Shown: positions 52,827 through 63,636 of the stretch, in pieces
Layout of the letters: every line of letters begins with the position of its first letter
Position numbering within the stretch: the stretch's first letter is position 1
Origin: Salipaludibacillus neizhouensis
Lineage (GTDB): Bacteria; Bacillota; Bacilli; Bacillales; Salisediminibacteriaceae
Direction: 5' to 3'
DNA length: 64,000 nt
Assembly (NCBI RefSeq): GCF_002886185.1
Contig: NZ_KZ614146.1
Coordinates: forward strand, 3,235,034-3,299,033
Notes under the pieces: generated by a model
Databases searched by the model: none
What the model was told of the DNA's origin: nothing
Seen by the model: only the letters and a program-made list of their open reading frames with translations
Program-made: the position numbers and the translations under genes

Positions 52827-55085
52827 TTATCCTTTCGTAATTGGAGCAAATTTAGCAGCTAAACGTTTGACCCCTACTTCCGGGAATGCAATATCAAGTT
52901 CCACGTTTTCGCTTTCCCCTTTTAAACTTACGACGGTGCCTGTTCCCCACTTTTTATGCAGTGCTTTGTCTCCCACAGCCCAAGCAAAAGATGCACCTTC
53001 CGTCGTCGTTGTTTGCGTTCTAGTGGTTGATGTTCTTCGCTGCGGAGATGCAGCCGCTCCTCCAGAAGATCGATTCTTTGAGCCTGATCCGACGGCTTGC
53101 TTGCCTTTTGAACCTTGCATCCATGGTGGCATAGCTTCCGTTTTATCTCCACCAACCGTTTCCATTAACTCTTCAGGAATTTCATTTAAAAACCGTGATT
53201 TCGGGTTCATATTCGTGCGTCCGTATAACGTACGCATCCTTGCACGACTAATATAAAGATGCCTCTCAGCACGAGTAATTCCGACATAGGCCAAGCGTCG
53301 TTCTTCTTCCATTTCCATCTCTTCCATAAGCGACCGACTGTGCGGGAAAACTCCTTCTTCTAATCCTATTAAAAAGACTATCGGAAATTCCAGACCTTTT
53401 GCAGAGTGAAGAGTCATTAACAGAATTTTTTCTTCTGAATCTTCTTCATCTTCCACTTTATCGATATCAGCAATAAGAGCCAAGTCAGTTAAAAAGGCCA
53501 CAAGTGTTTTATCCTCACTTACCTCTTCAAACTCTTTTGTAACGGTTAAGAATTCGTTAATATTCTCTAAACGTCCTTCTGCTTCTAAACTTTTATCATT
53601 TTTGAGCATGTCACGATAGCCTGTTTTTTCTAATAGTTCTTCCACAAGCTCCATCACTGGCAGGTACTCCTGCATTTGAATCCATCCACGAAGCTGTTCA
53701 CCAAACTCGCGTAACGTTTTTGTGAAACGAGCACTCAGCCCGACTTGATCAATTTCCAATAATGTTTTGAACAGAGAAAGCTCATGTTCATTCGCATAAG
53801 CCTGAAGCTTGTCTACCGTTGTATTACCGATCCCTCGTTTAGGAATATTGACAATGCGCCGAAAACTGATATCATCGTCCGGGTTTGCAACCAGTCTTAA
53901 ATATGCCAATAAATCTTTAATTTCTTTTCTGTCGTAGAACTTTGTTCCACCAACGATCGTATAGGGCAGGTTTGACTTGACCAGTAGTTCCTCAATAACC
54001 CGTGACTGGGCATTCGTCCGGTAAAGCACGGCCATATCAGACGTTTTGTACTTCCCTGAATTGGTATGCTCCTGCACTTTTCCTATCACAAATTGGGCTT
54101 CCCCGTGTTCATTATCGGCTTCATAATAACTGAGTTTGTCACCATCAATGTTATCTGTCCAAAGGTTCTTTGCTTTACGGCCTGCGTTGTTATCAATGAC
54201 TTTATTGGCTGCTTGAAGAATTCTCTTTGTAGAGCGGTAGTTTTGCTCTAACATCACGACAGTCGCATTTGCATAATCGGTCTCGAAGGATAAAATATTT
54301 TTTATGTCGGCACCGCGCCACCTGTAAATAGATTGATCTGAGTCCCCAACCACACAAATGTTTTTATGCTTATCCGCAATCATTTTTACTAATAAATATT
54401 GTGCCCTGTTTGTATCCTGATACTCATCTACCATGACGTAACGAAACCTGCGCTGGTAATACTCTAAAACTTCAGGTACTTGTTTAAAAAGTTTAATCGT
54501 CGTCATAATCAAGTCATCAAAATCCAACGATTGATTACGTCTCAACTCTTTCTGGTATGCTTCATAAACTTTATGAACCGTTTCTTCATAATAACCAGAC
54601 GCATTTTTTGCGAAATCCTGAGGTGTTTTCAACTCATTTTTAGCAGAACTAATGGAGCCAAGAATCGACCTTGGATCAAATTTCTTCGGATCGATATTCA
54701 TTTCCTTTACAAGACGTTTAATGACCGTTTTTTGATCAGTCGAATCAAGGATTGTAAAGTTACGGTTAAAACCGATCCTGTCAATATCACGTCGAAGAAT
54801 TCGGACACACATGGAGTGAAACGTGGAAATCCACATTTCCTCCGCTTGTCTGCCAATGATTCGCGAGACACGGTTTTTCATTTCTCTTGCAGCTTTATTT
54901 GTAAAAGTGATCGCAAGAATAGACCAATGCGGAACTTCTTTTTCTCCAATCATATATGCAATGCGATGCGTTAAAACCCTCGTCTTTCCACTACCGGCAC
55001 CAGCCATAATAAGGAGAGGTCCTTCTGCATGTTTCACCGCTTCTTGTTGTTCAGGGTTGAGCCCCTGAAGTAATTCATTACTCAT
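52827..55085 (-). CDS. pcrA: ATP-dependent DNA helicase PcrA (UvrD family)
   Basis: 752 aa from ATG 55085 (GGTGG 4 bases upstream; the ATG at 55100 has no site). SF1A motifs: [15 protein letters not shown], Ia [70 protein letters not shown]. The C-terminal RNA polymerase-binding tail ends [19 protein letters not shown]. It unwinds DNA in repair and clears stalled polymerase. Confidence 0.95.
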   Translation of the reverse strand: MSNELLQGLNPEQQEAVKHAEGPLLIMAGAGSGKTRVLTHRIAYMIGEKEVPHWSILAITFTNKAAREMKNRVSRIIGRQAEEMWISTFHSMCVRILRRDIDRIGFNRNFTILDSTDQKTVIKRLVKEMNIDPKKFDPRSILGSISSAKNELKTPQDFAKNASGYYEETVHKVYEAYQKELRRNQSLDFDDLIMTTIKLFKQVPEVLEYYQRRFRYVMVDEYQDTNRAQYLLVKMIADKHKNICVVGDSDQSIYRWRGADIKNILSFETDYANATVVMLEQNYRSTKRILQAANKVIDNNAGRKAKNLWTDNIDGDKLSYYEADNEHGEAQFVIGKVQEHTNSGKYKTSDMAVLYRTNAQSRVIEELLVKSNLPYTIVGGTKFYDRKEIKDLLAYLRLVANPDDDISFRRIVNIPKRGIGNTTVDKLQAYANEHELSLFKTLLEIDQVGLSARFTKTLREFGEQLRGWIQMQEYLPVMELVEELLEKTGYRDMLKNDKSLEAEGRLENINEFLTVTKEFEEVSEDKTLVAFLTDLALIADIDKVEDEEDSEEKILLMTLHSAKGLEFPIVFLIGLEEGVFPHSRSLMEEMEMEEERRLAYVGITRAERHLYISRARMRTLYGRTNMNPKSRFLNEIPEELMETVGGDKTEAMPPWMQGSKGKQAVGSGSKNRSSGGAAASPQRRTSTTRTQTTTTEGASFAWAVGDKALHKKWGTGTVVSLKGESENVELDIAFPEVGVKRLAAKFAPITKG

Positions 55086-55151
55086 CCTACCACCATCCAA
55101 ACGTACGTTCTGTTTATATCTATATTACCTCTTTACAGGAAGCTTGTACAC

Positions 55152-55850
55152 TTATTTTTTGACTGTTTCCGTCACTTTTACTGTTTTTAATGCGGCCTTC
55201 AAATCTTTATAAATCGCATCACCAATAACAATGGTATCCGCGTGTTCTGCCATTTCCCTTGCTTGCTCTAACGACTCGATTCCACCGCCGTAAAACAATT
55301 GTGCTTTTTCTAAAATATCACTCACTTCTTTTACGATGGCAGGATCCCCATACGTACCACTATATTCCAAGTAAAAAATTGGCATGTGAAAAAGTTGATC
55401 CGTCATTCGGGCATAAGCTAAAATATCATCGTTCTCCAGATCTGTTTTCGCATCGGTAAGGTGGGCTACTTTCGACTCTTCATTCAATACACAGTAACCT
55501 TCAGAAAGAACCTGCTCCCAATTCATTAAATGTCCGAACTCTTTTAAGGCACGATGATGCAGCCCATTTAACCATGTCACATGTCGAGTATTCAGTACAG
55601 ATGGGATAAGGTAGTAGTCAAATCCCGGAATAACAGAATGAAGGTTACTAACCTCCAGCACACAGGCTACGCTGTATCGCCGGACTCTCATTAATAAATC
55701 TAATGTGTTTTCCTCCGTGACACCGTCGCTGCCGCCTACAATAATCGCATCCGTCCCCGATTCACAAAGTTGCTCAATTGCTTTATCTGAAATTAATTTA
55801 TTTGGGTCTAATTTAAATACGTGTTTCCACTCGTGATACGCTAACATCAT
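55152..55850 (-). CDS. pcrB: heptaprenylglyceryl phosphate synthase
   Basis: 232 aa TIM barrel. [52 protein letters not shown] and [13 protein letters not shown] are the PcrB phosphate and prenyl-site segments. It joins glycerol-1-phosphate and heptaprenyl diphosphate to form an archaeal-type ether lipid. First gene of the pcrB-pcrA-ligA-camS unit, 66 bases before the pcrA start. Confidence 0.92.
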   Translation of the reverse strand: MMLAYHEWKHVFKLDPNKLISDKAIEQLCESGTDAIIVGGSDGVTEENTLDLLMRVRRYSVACVLEVSNLHSVIPGFDYYLIPSVLNTRHVTWLNGLHHRALKEFGHLMNWEQVLSEGYCVLNEESKVAHLTDAKTDLENDDILAYARMTDQLFHMPIFYLEYSGTYGDPAIVKEVSDILEKAQLFYGGGIESLEQAREMAEHADTIVIGDAIYKDLKAALKTVKVTETVKK

Positions 55851-56021
55851 TTACAGTCTCCTAACCATTCTAAACATTCTTGTCTGAGGAATAGTATATC
55901 AAAAAAAGGGAGCAGTCTCGACAGTAATCATCTGAGCATAATGGAAATTATTCTTAAAGTGCAATTCCTTCTCAGTTTTCTAGCCCTTTCACAAAATCCT
56001 CACCTCCATAATAGTTCAAGT

Positions 56022-56855
56022 TTAATGTAATTGGCGATATTTCTCCGGGGAAACCCCAACCTTTTTCCGGAAGGTCGCAATAAAATGACTTGGGGATCTG
56101 AACCCTACTTCTGCTGCTATCTGTTTGATTGTTTCCGAACTACTGTCATTTAACAGAAGTTTTTTTGCTTTTTGTATTCTTAGATTTAAAAAATAAGTGT
56201 ACGGTGTGAGATTAAAAGTTTGTTGAAAAAGAGAATTTAAATGCCTCTTGGACATCTTTAAATACGCTGCCATTTCCTCAATTCCAATCTCTTCATTAGA
56301 AACATTTTGTTTCATCCATTCCAGCAGCGGATAAAGTTTTGCCAAGTGGCTAGCCTCAGTGGTGTTCTTTTGAACCTTGCCATATTTGTACAGCGAAATT
56401 AAAAATTCATATACATCAGCAGAAGCCTTGACACTAAAGACATCCGCAGGAGATTCTCCTCGCTTAATCACATCTTCAATAAACGATGAAAATGGTGTAT
56501 TCGTTTCCCAATTATAAAAAGCTGTACGATTTATTTCTAAGTTTCCAAGCAACTCTTTTATCATCGATCCTCCGAACGTAAAGTAAGTTGTTTCCCAGTT
56601 TTCCGTATCCTTAGATCTTTCATAAAAATGTGGCACATCAGGTAAAAACAACACGCCATGATTTGGTGGAAGAATGATCTCCTTATTTTGATAGATAACG
56701 ACACCTTTTCCTCGCACCGTTTGAATCCAATGATAGGCAGAATACCCATCCGGCCGACTGATCTTTTCTTGTGCAGGGTTATAGCCAATCGTCTCTGTAA
56801 ATAACGGCATTTGACTATCCTGCATAGGAATATGAAATTCTCTTCGATAAAACAT
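56022..56855 (-). CDS. AraC-family regulator of the GH42 gene
   Basis: 277 aa. N-terminal sugar-sensing cupin-like part (GYNPAQEKISRPDGYSAYHWIQ, PPNHGVLFLPDVPHFYER) and a C-terminal double helix-turn-helix (IGIEEMAAYLKMSKRHLNSLFQ, ETIKQIAAEVGFRSPSHFIATF). Divergent from the beta-galactosidase gene with 255 bases between, holding a dispersed repeat; it probably activates that gene. Confidence 0.85.
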   Translation of the reverse strand: MFYRREFHIPMQDSQMPLFTETIGYNPAQEKISRPDGYSAYHWIQTVRGKGVVIYQNKEIILPPNHGVLFLPDVPHFYERSKDTENWETTYFTFGGSMIKELLGNLEINRTAFYNWETNTPFSSFIEDVIKRGESPADVFSVKASADVYEFLISLYKYGKVQKNTTEASHLAKLYPLLEWMKQNVSNEEIGIEEMAAYLKMSKRHLNSLFQQTFNLTPYTYFLNLRIQKAKKLLLNDSSSETIKQIAAEVGFRSPSHFIATFRKKVGVSPEKYRQLH

Positions 56856-56869
56856 TCTCCCACTTCTCC

Positions 56870-56989
56870 TAAGAAAAACGGCATAGCCGTCTTTTATTAA
56901 TTACAGCGTGACCTTTTTAGCCACTATCACTTAAGTATCACGGGTGGGTTTCCCTTGATACGTGTGGCGTAAAGATAGCTGTCATTTCA
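56870..56989. repeat. dispersed repeat (TAAGAAAAACG family), variant copy
   Basis: Starts TAAGAAAAACGGCATAGCC and TTTTATTAATTACAGCGTG, ends CCCTTGATACGTGTGGCGT then AAGATAGCTGTCATTTCA. Same layout as 38714-38871 but with a different middle (ACTATCACTTAAGTATCACG). The TTCTTA right end is lost. Confidence 0.6.
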
Positions 56990-57110
56990 AATGTAAAAAA
57001 CAGGTTTTACTTCTTTATTATTATATCTATGTCAATTTTGTTATATTTCATCTGCTATTATAACGGTATACAATGTAACTATAATTATATCAGGAATGGA
57101 GTGGTAACAG

Positions 57111-59129
57111 ATGATAAATGATAAATTACCGAAGATTTGGTACGGAGGAGATTACAATCCTGAACAATGGGGAGAGGAAGAATGGGACGAAGATGTGAGA
57201 ATGTTCAAGCTTGCTGGTATAGATGTGGCGACTCTGAATGTGTTCTCATGGGCAACGAATCAACCTAATGAAGACACATATGATTTTGCGTGGCTTGATG
57301 AGCACATTGATCGACTTTACAAAAATGGAATTTATACTTGTTTGGCAACAAGTACTGCAGCACACCCCGCTTGGATGGCGAAAAAGTACCCGGATGTTTT
57401 ACGAGTTGATTTCCAAGGCCGGAAACGCGCATTTGGCGGAAGACATAATTCATGTCCTAACAGTCCAACCTACCGCAAGTATTCGGAACGGATTGCAGAT
57501 AAACTCGGAGAACGTTACAAGGATCATCCTGCCGTATTAATTTGGCACGTATCCAATGAGTATGGTGGTTATTGCTATTGTGATCATTGTGCAACCGGGT
57601 TCCGAGAATGGTTAAAAGAAAAATACGAAACGATCGACGTATTAAATAAAACGTGGAATACGAAATTCTGGGGACATACTTTTTATGAGTGGGATGAAAT
57701 TGTTCCTCCCAACGCTCTAAGTGAGGAGTGGGGGGCTAATAATACGAGTTTTCAAGGGATCTCGTTGGATTACCGTCGCTTCCAGTCAGATAGTTTACTT
57801 GAATGTTATAAATTAGAACACAATGCCTTGAAGAAACATACCCCTAACCTGCCGATTACGACGAATCTAATGGGCACCTATCCGCAACTGGATTATTTTA
57901 AATGGGCAAAGGAAATGGACGTTGTTTCATGGGATAACTATCCAGCTTATGACACACCTCATAGTTTAACTGCGATGCGACATGATTTAATGCGCGGGCT
58001 AAAAAGCGGACAGCCATTTATGTTAATGGAGCAAACACCTAGTCAGCAAAACTGGCAGCCTTATAACTCATTGAAACGACCAGGCGTCATGCGGTTATGG
58101 AGCTACCAGGCTGTAGCTAGAGGCGCAGATACAGTTCTATTTTTCCAACTTAGAAGATCCGTTGGGGCTTGTGAAAAATACCACGGTGCAGTGGTTGAAC
58201 ACGTCGGTCACGAGCATACGAGAGTTTTTAAGGAGTCCGCTCATGTTGGTCAAGAATTGGCGCAACTATCTGATAAACTTCTCGACGCTAGAGTGCATGC
58301 AAAAGTCGCCATTGTGTTTGATTGGGATAATCGTTGGGCCATTGAGCTGTCAAGTGGACCTTCCGTAGCCCTTGATTACGTAAATGAAGTCCACAAATAT
58401 TACGATGCTCTTTATCAGCAAAACATCGCTGCAGATATGATCAGTGTGGATGAGGATTTGAGTCAATATGACATTGTCATTGCACCTGTTTTATATATGG
58501 TAAAATCCGGCTACGCAAAAAAGATTGAGGAGTTTACCACGAATGGTGGAACGTTTATTACGACTTTTTTCAGTGGAATCGTAAACGAAAATGATCTCGT
58601 GACTACAGGTGGTTATCCTGGGGAGTTGAGGGATATGCTTGGTATTTGGGTAGAAGAAATTGATGCATTAGCCCCTGAACATAAAAATCAGATCGTCATA
58701 AAAAATAAGCTTGGAAAACTTGAAGGAAGCTATGAATGTAATTTGCTGTTTGACATTATTCATTCTGAAGGTGCCGATGTTATCGCAGAGTATGGCTCTG
58801 ATTTCTACAAGGGAACGCCAGTCGTCACCTCAAATAAAGTTGGCACCGGAAAAGCAGTCTATGTTGGAACAAGTCCTGAAGCCTCCTTTTTACAAGATCT
58901 TCTTTCTAACTTATCTGAGGAGAAAGGAATTCAAGCTTTATTGGATGTCCCTCACGGGGTTGAAGTTACTGAACGATGGAAAGATGGCAAGGCATACACA
59001 TTCGTCATGAACCATAATTCTGAGGAGATAACGTTTGAATTAGAATCGACTCGAAAAGAGTTGTTAACTAACCAAACGCTTTCTGGTTCTGTTGCCTTAG
59101 AGGGCTATGGAGTGATGATTTTAGAATGA
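57111..59129 (+). CDS. beta-galactosidase, glycoside hydrolase family 42
   Basis: 672 aa, full GH42 length. Start WYGGDYNPEQWGEEEWDEDV, then the acid/base Glu in WHVSNEYGGYC (~147), a zinc cysteine cluster (CYCDHC plus an earlier Cys in RHNSCPN), and the nucleophile Glu in FMLMEQTPSQQNW (~310). Domain B (trimerisation) and a C-terminal beta domain follow. No signal peptide: it cleaves imported galactosides in the cytosol. Regulated presumably by the divergent AraC protein. No transporter is adjacent. Confidence 0.92.
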   Translation: MINDKLPKIWYGGDYNPEQWGEEEWDEDVRMFKLAGIDVATLNVFSWATNQPNEDTYDFAWLDEHIDRLYKNGIYTCLATSTAAHPAWMAKKYPDVLRVDFQGRKRAFGGRHNSCPNSPTYRKYSERIADKLGERYKDHPAVLIWHVSNEYGGYCYCDHCATGFREWLKEKYETIDVLNKTWNTKFWGHTFYEWDEIVPPNALSEEWGANNTSFQGISLDYRRFQSDSLLECYKLEHNALKKHTPNLPITTNLMGTYPQLDYFKWAKEMDVVSWDNYPAYDTPHSLTAMRHDLMRGLKSGQPFMLMEQTPSQQNWQPYNSLKRPGVMRLWSYQAVARGADTVLFFQLRRSVGACEKYHGAVVEHVGHEHTRVFKESAHVGQELAQLSDKLLDARVHAKVAIVFDWDNRWAIELSSGPSVALDYVNEVHKYYDALYQQNIAADMISVDEDLSQYDIVIAPVLYMVKSGYAKKIEEFTTNGGTFITTFFSGIVNENDLVTTGGYPGELRDMLGIWVEEIDALAPEHKNQIVIKNKLGKLEGSYECNLLFDIIHSEGADVIAEYGSDFYKGTPVVTSNKVGTGKAVYVGTSPEASFLQDLLSNLSEEKGIQALLDVPHGVEVTERWKDGKAYTFVMNHNSEEITFELESTRKELLTNQTLSGSVALEGYGVMILE

Positions 59130-59180
59130 TGAAATGTGAATCATGCGTTTAGCCTTCAAGACCACCGCTAAATTAATATA

Positions 59181-59218
59181 AAAAACGCATGATATAGCCG
59201 CAATTCTCATGCGTTTTT
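59181..59218 (+). terminator. terminator of the GH42 gene
   Basis: AAAAACGCATGA (59181-59192) pairs perfectly with TCATGCGTTTTT (59207-59218). Confidence 0.8.
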
Positions 59219-59406
59219 GCCGGATGATCACTGTTTATCTGAATATGACTATCCATTTAGTTTTCAAATGTTCCCAATTCACCATAAAATATTCGACTTT
59301 TTTTAATGCTTAGTTCATTCAAGCCGTGGTATAATAACCTCCGTGTGCAATTTTATAATCACGTGAATCGGTAAAGATTCACTTTTAAATATGATTGGAG
59401 GAAATT

Positions 59407-60300
59407 ATGAACGCGAAAATGAATCACCGCTTGCAGGCATATTTTGAGCGGAATCAAAACCACGCCCGACTTTTAATCACTTGCTTGGATCAACCAGGTA
59501 TCGTTGCAGCTGTATCGAAGTTTTTATTCGATCGTCATGCTAATATTGTGCAATCTGATCAATACTCAACAGATCCAGAGGGTGGACAATTTTTTATGCG
59601 TGTGGCATTCGATGTACCCGACATTAAACATGATGAGAATCTAAGAGAAGATTTTAAAACGATATCTGAAAAATTTGATATGGATTGGCGTATCTCTTTT
59701 GCTGATGAGTTAAAAAGAGTCGCTATCTTTGTATCTCAGCAGGAACACTGTTTGCTGGAACTACTGTGGCAGTTGCAGTCAGGTGATTTAACTGCCGAGG
59801 TACCTATGGTCATTAGTAATCATCCTGATCATCGCGAATTAGTAGAATCTTTTAACATTCCTTTTTATCATATTCCGGTTACAAAGGATACGAAAAAAGA
59901 AGCGGAAGCCGAACAACTTGCTCTACTAAAAGATAAAGTTGATGTGATTGTCTTAGCACGTTATATGCAAATTCTTTCACCCGAATTCGTATCTCAGCAT
60001 CCAGGGAAAATCATTAACATCCATCACTCTTTCCTTCCAGCTTTTGTTGGTGCCAAGCCGTATGAACGTGCTTACGAAAGAGGCGTTAAATTAATTGGTG
60101 CTACCTCTCACTACGTCACGAATGACCTGGACGAGGGGCCGATCATCGAACAGGACATCCACCGTGTAAACCATCATCATCGTGTTGATGATCTAAAACG
60201 TATTGGTGGTCAAATTGAGCGCTCTGTTTTAGCAAGAGCAGTTGGATGGCACCTAGAGGATCGAATTATTTCGCACAACAATAAGACAGTTGTCTTCTAA
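59407..60300 (+). CDS. purU: formyltetrahydrofolate deformylase
   Basis: 297 aa from ATG 59407 (TTGGAGG upstream; the TTG at 59395 belongs to that site). N-terminal ACT domain (LLITCLDQPGIVAAVSKFL) and formyltransferase fold: VISNHPDH, VLARYMQILSPEF and INIHHSFLPAFVGAKPY, with the catalytic His, then GATSHYVTNDLDEGPIIEQD. Releases formate from 10-formyl-THF and balances one-carbon pools. Monocistronic. Confidence 0.93.
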   Translation: MNAKMNHRLQAYFERNQNHARLLITCLDQPGIVAAVSKFLFDRHANIVQSDQYSTDPEGGQFFMRVAFDVPDIKHDENLREDFKTISEKFDMDWRISFADELKRVAIFVSQQEHCLLELLWQLQSGDLTAEVPMVISNHPDHRELVESFNIPFYHIPVTKDTKKEAEAEQLALLKDKVDVIVLARYMQILSPEFVSQHPGKIINIHHSFLPAFVGAKPYERAYERGVKLIGATSHYVTNDLDEGPIIEQDIHRVNHHHRVDDLKRIGGQIERSVLARAVGWHLEDRIISHNNKTVVF

Positions 60301-60315
60301 AAAGCTTAAGTATTA

Positions 60316-60359
60316 TAGGATGTTCAAAAGGAAAAAAACTACCTTTTTGAACATCCTAT
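60316..60359 (+). terminator. purU terminator
   Basis: TAGGATGTTCAAAAGG pairs with CCTTTTTGAACATCCTA (one bulged T); its arms are close to the hairpin at 4448-4495. Confidence 0.7.
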
Positions 60360-60419
60360 ATTAGTATTTTTTCGCAATATTTATTAGAAGGAGCACTTTT
60401 AGATATTGGAGGTAACTCA

Positions 60420-61631
60420 ATGAAACGTTTAATCAAGTTATTTTATGCCTCTTATTTTCTTATTGGCCTGGCTACCGTTATTATTGGAGCAACCCTCCCT
60501 GAACTCTTAAACTATTACAACCGAGATTACAGTGAGGGTGGTCTCCTCATATCGATTCAATTTGGTGGATTTCTAATTGGTGTGATTACTACACCACTTT
60601 GGATCACCAAGCTGGGTCGCAGAAACGCTTTGTTGGTGGCTTTTACCATGCTTTTTCTTTCTCAAACCATCAACGGCCTTTTACCTCCTTGGCAATGGAT
60701 CGTTGGAGCTGCTCCTTTTTCTGGATTTGGCTTTGGAATGATCGAAGCAATAATCGGAGCATTAATACTCGACTCCATTAAAGAGAAAAAAGCAATCGTC
60801 ATGAGCAGAGTTGAGGTTTTCTTCGGTATTGGTGCCATGCTAATGCCTTTAATTGTCAGTGTTTTTATTGTAATTCAATACTGGCATCTAGCTTTTTTTG
60901 TTTTAGCTTTCTTTTCATTAATGATGATTTTCGTTTGGATGTCGACTAATAATTTAGAGGAATTTATAAGTGATTCTAAGGAATCTGCCCCTAAAAGGGA
61001 GCAAGTGATCGATCAAGCTGTGTTGGATAATCCTGCTTTTAAACGAAATAAACAGGTTTTCATTTATAGTTTGTTTACAGTCCTGTTCGCTGTTTATGTA
61101 GGTCTCGAAATGAGCATTGCGAACTTTCTTCCGGCTATCCTTATCGAACTCAGTGGTTCAAGTACAGCCATTGCTTCATTAAGCGTCACATTTTTCTGGA
61201 TTGCAATGTCTATCGGTCGCATTTTCGCTGGAGTAATTGCTGAAAAAGTAAATTATTTTACATATCTCGTCTGGTCGAATATCGCTATTCTTTTAACGTT
61301 AATTGCTTTTTCTTTTATTAGCGGAACTATTTTTCTTTTCATTGTGATAATGATCATTGGTCTCTTTATGTCCGGTACATTCGCAATTGCAATTACTTAT
61401 GCTAATGCGCGTATTATCGGGAAAACGGAAAAAATCACTAGTACGATGATTGCCTCTGGAGGAATCGGTGGAGCTCTCTTACCGCTTTTGACAGGGTGGA
61501 GTATGGATATCTTCTCTACTGGGATAACAATATGGATTTTTACTGGATTGCAGCTGATATTGCTGATTCTGATTGTATTCACTCGTAAATCTAACACTGA
61601 GTTAAGGACTAATAGCGAGCAAATAGTATAA
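60420..61631 (+). CDS. MFS transporter
   Basis: 403 aa, 12 membrane segments in two halves with a charged middle loop (EEFISDSKESAPKREQ). TTPLWITKLGRRNALL is the cytoplasmic loop 2-3 motif (G-x-x-x-D-R-x-G-R-R type, weakly kept). The start LFYASYFLIGLATVIIGATLPELL resembles sugar or FucP-like MFS proteins. Substrate unknown. GGAGG precedes the ATG. Confidence 0.85.
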   Translation: MKRLIKLFYASYFLIGLATVIIGATLPELLNYYNRDYSEGGLLISIQFGGFLIGVITTPLWITKLGRRNALLVAFTMLFLSQTINGLLPPWQWIVGAAPFSGFGFGMIEAIIGALILDSIKEKKAIVMSRVEVFFGIGAMLMPLIVSVFIVIQYWHLAFFVLAFFSLMMIFVWMSTNNLEEFISDSKESAPKREQVIDQAVLDNPAFKRNKQVFIYSLFTVLFAVYVGLEMSIANFLPAILIELSGSSTAIASLSVTFFWIAMSIGRIFAGVIAEKVNYFTYLVWSNIAILLTLIAFSFISGTIFLFIVIMIIGLFMSGTFAIAITYANARIIGKTEKITSTMIASGGIGGALLPLLTGWSMDIFSTGITIWIFTGLQLILLILIVFTRKSNTELRTNSEQIV

Positions 61632-61646
61632 TAATAGTCTTATGAG

Positions 61647-61678
61647 ATAACACCTGGTTACACACAGGTGTTATTTTT
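61647..61678 (+). terminator. terminator of the MFS gene
   Basis: ATAACACCTG (61647-61656) pairs perfectly with CAGGTGTTAT (61665-61674), followed by TTTT. Confidence 0.85.
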
Positions 61679-61800
61679 CAAGTAAGATTACCCGGTTGTA
61701 GAAACATAAGAATTATGCGTAATTACTACTATCCTCTCGTCTATATACCAGCAACTTATAAATGTTCAAATCAGTCTTATAAAACTTTCCTGATATTTTG

Positions 61801-62841
61801 CTAGTTTGAAAATGGACTTTCTATTAAAGTAATTTTATTAGTTAGAGGATTTAGTTCTACTTTTCCTCCGAGAGGCATGATAAGTTTTGGATCTGTGTGA
61901 CCAAAATCAACATCTGTCACTATTGGTATTCTATCTTGTCCAAACTCATCCCGTATGATCTTGACAATCATTTGATTTAGCTCTTTTTTCTCTTCCGATG
62001 AGTAATCTTTAGCTCTCCCGAAAATTACTCCTTTTATCTGCGAAAAAATTTCTTGCATACCATAGTTCCGAAGCATGTAACCAACCTCCAAAGGCGAAGG
62101 TTTCTCTTCAGACGTCTCGAAAATTAAAATTTTCCCGTTCCAGAAAGATTCATTTGGCCAATATTTCGTTGATTTCATAAACTCTAATACTTCAATGCAC
62201 CCTCCCCATAACTCACCTTGTTCAACAGAATTCCCCTGGAGAAAAGTCCATCCATACTCATTGTCATGAAACTCCTTGCACTCTCCAAGAGTCTCCAAAT
62301 TACTCCAATCCTTATAACCATTGCTCCATTTATCATAAGGAGAATAGGTGTAAGGGTATTGGTTTGATAATAATATTGCTTTTAAGTGATCTATATATGC
62401 AGAAGGAAGGCTTTCCATCTGTGCTAAACCTGCCATTACAGAAGGTCCGTAAAAAGTTAGTAGTCCTAACTGATTCAAATAAGATAAAAATGTTGTCGCA
62501 TCTGAAAAACCCATGATTAATTTTGGATTTTGGATGATCATTTCAGTATTTAAAAACGGTAAAATTCTTACGGCTTCGTATCCTCCAATACTAGTAATAA
62601 TCCCATCTATACGATCATCCTCAAAGCATTTATTTATATCATTTGCTCGAGCCTGCGGGTTATTATATAACTCTTCCGGTTCCATTCTCGCTGTTGGCAT
62701 TTCAACATACTCAAAACCTAAAATTTCTTTAAGATTAGTTAAACCAAGCTCATATATTTCCGGAAACAAAAATGGCAACCCGTTTGATGGCGAGATTATT
62801 GCTATTCTTGAACCTATTTTAAGTCTTTTTGGTTTTAACAT
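61801..62841 (-). CDS. S66 family peptidase (LD-carboxypeptidase / MccF-like)
   Basis: 346 aa from ATG 62841, with GGGGGG 8 bases upstream; a start at 62868 is less likely. Catalytic Ser in LIMGFSDATTFLSYL, Glu in ILIFETSEEKPSPLEVGYML and His in DVDFGHTDPKLIMPLGG, the S66 Ser-Glu-His triad. Members either trim muropeptides or, like MccF, cleave microcin C-type antibiotics; the long insertion (YTYSPYDKWSNGYKDWSN) is typical of the MccF-like branch. Adjacent to a GNAT gene on the same strand, 45 bases upstream. Confidence 0.85.
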   Translation of the reverse strand: MLKPKRLKIGSRIAIISPSNGLPFLFPEIYELGLTNLKEILGFEYVEMPTARMEPEELYNNPQARANDINKCFEDDRIDGIITSIGGYEAVRILPFLNTEMIIQNPKLIMGFSDATTFLSYLNQLGLLTFYGPSVMAGLAQMESLPSAYIDHLKAILLSNQYPYTYSPYDKWSNGYKDWSNLETLGECKEFHDNEYGWTFLQGNSVEQGELWGGCIEVLEFMKSTKYWPNESFWNGKILIFETSEEKPSPLEVGYMLRNYGMQEIFSQIKGVIFGRAKDYSSEEKKELNQMIVKIIRDEFGQDRIPIVTDVDFGHTDPKLIMPLGGKVELNPLTNKITLIESPFSN

Positions 62842-62886
62842 TTTCATCCCCCCTTTTATTCGATTCACGTTGAAGAAGAGCCCAAT

Positions 62887-63438
62887 TTAATGATGGATAG
62901 TTATCCAGTCATCTTTTAATATTCCGTATACAATTCTATCAAGGTACTGACCATTTAAAAATTCATAGTTCCTTATTACTCCTTCTTTTGTGAAACCTAA
63001 ATATTCTGGAATAGCCTTACTTTTTATATTTTTAGTTGCTATATTTATTTCGACTTTGTTTAATTGCAAATCGGTAAAAGCGTGTTCTATCATTAATTTA
63101 CAAGCCTTTCTTACTAAACCACGTCCCACGAAGTCTTTCCCTAACCAATATCCTATTTCAGTTTTGCTATTCTGCGAGTCTATGTATAAATAACCAATGG
63201 AACCTGCGAGCTCCCCTTTGTGCCATATCCCGGACCAATAACCATTATTAGCAGCAAATCTATTCAAAGATTTCTCTATAAATGTCTTTGAATCTTGAAC
63301 ACCCTTTGTAAACGCCGGGAAAGAAAGCCATTCTCCTAAACTTTCCCGACTACGATCGACTACCTTAAATAATTCATCGGCATGCCTTGGTTCTAAAATA
63401 GATATATAAGTATCTCTGTCCGCGGTTGCTTTAAACAT
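62887..63438 (-). CDS. GNAT acetyltransferase, RimJ/RimL type
   Basis: 183 aa. TDRDTYISILEPRHADELFKVV-type start, the YWLGKDFVGRGLVRKACKLMI acetyl-CoA loop and NIATKNIKSKAIPEYLGFTKEGVIRNYEF, the typical RimL end. Acetylates an N-terminal or small-molecule amine. With the S66 peptidase it forms a two-gene unit; in microcin C-type resistance both a peptidase and an acetyltransferase occur, so detoxification is possible (inference). Confidence 0.85.
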   Translation of the reverse strand: MFKATADRDTYISILEPRHADELFKVVDRSRESLGEWLSFPAFTKGVQDSKTFIEKSLNRFAANNGYWSGIWHKGELAGSIGYLYIDSQNSKTEIGYWLGKDFVGRGLVRKACKLMIEHAFTDLQLNKVEINIATKNIKSKAIPEYLGFTKEGVIRNYEFLNGQYLDRIVYGILKDDWITIHH

Positions 63439-63596
63439 ATTACAGCCCCTTATTCTTATTCATATATTAAAACTAAGATCGCCTTTGTGTACTGTTTTTT
63501 ATTCATTCGAGTCCAATGGAATATCAATAATAACAGGAGATAATTGAAATTTCCATCTTTATGTATAAAAGGAATATGTAATACAACTCCAATGTT

Positions 63597-63636
63597 TGAA
63601 CTGTAACCTATAAAATGGACAGTTTATAAAAGAGAC
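63597..63636. mobile_element. probable right end of an IS3-family element
   Basis: AACTGTAACCTATAAAATGG-type sequence lies between the last chromosomal gene and the transposase stop. IS3/IS150 ends usually begin with TG and hold a run like this; the partner end is outside the window, so the exact boundary is not proven. Confidence 0.4.
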
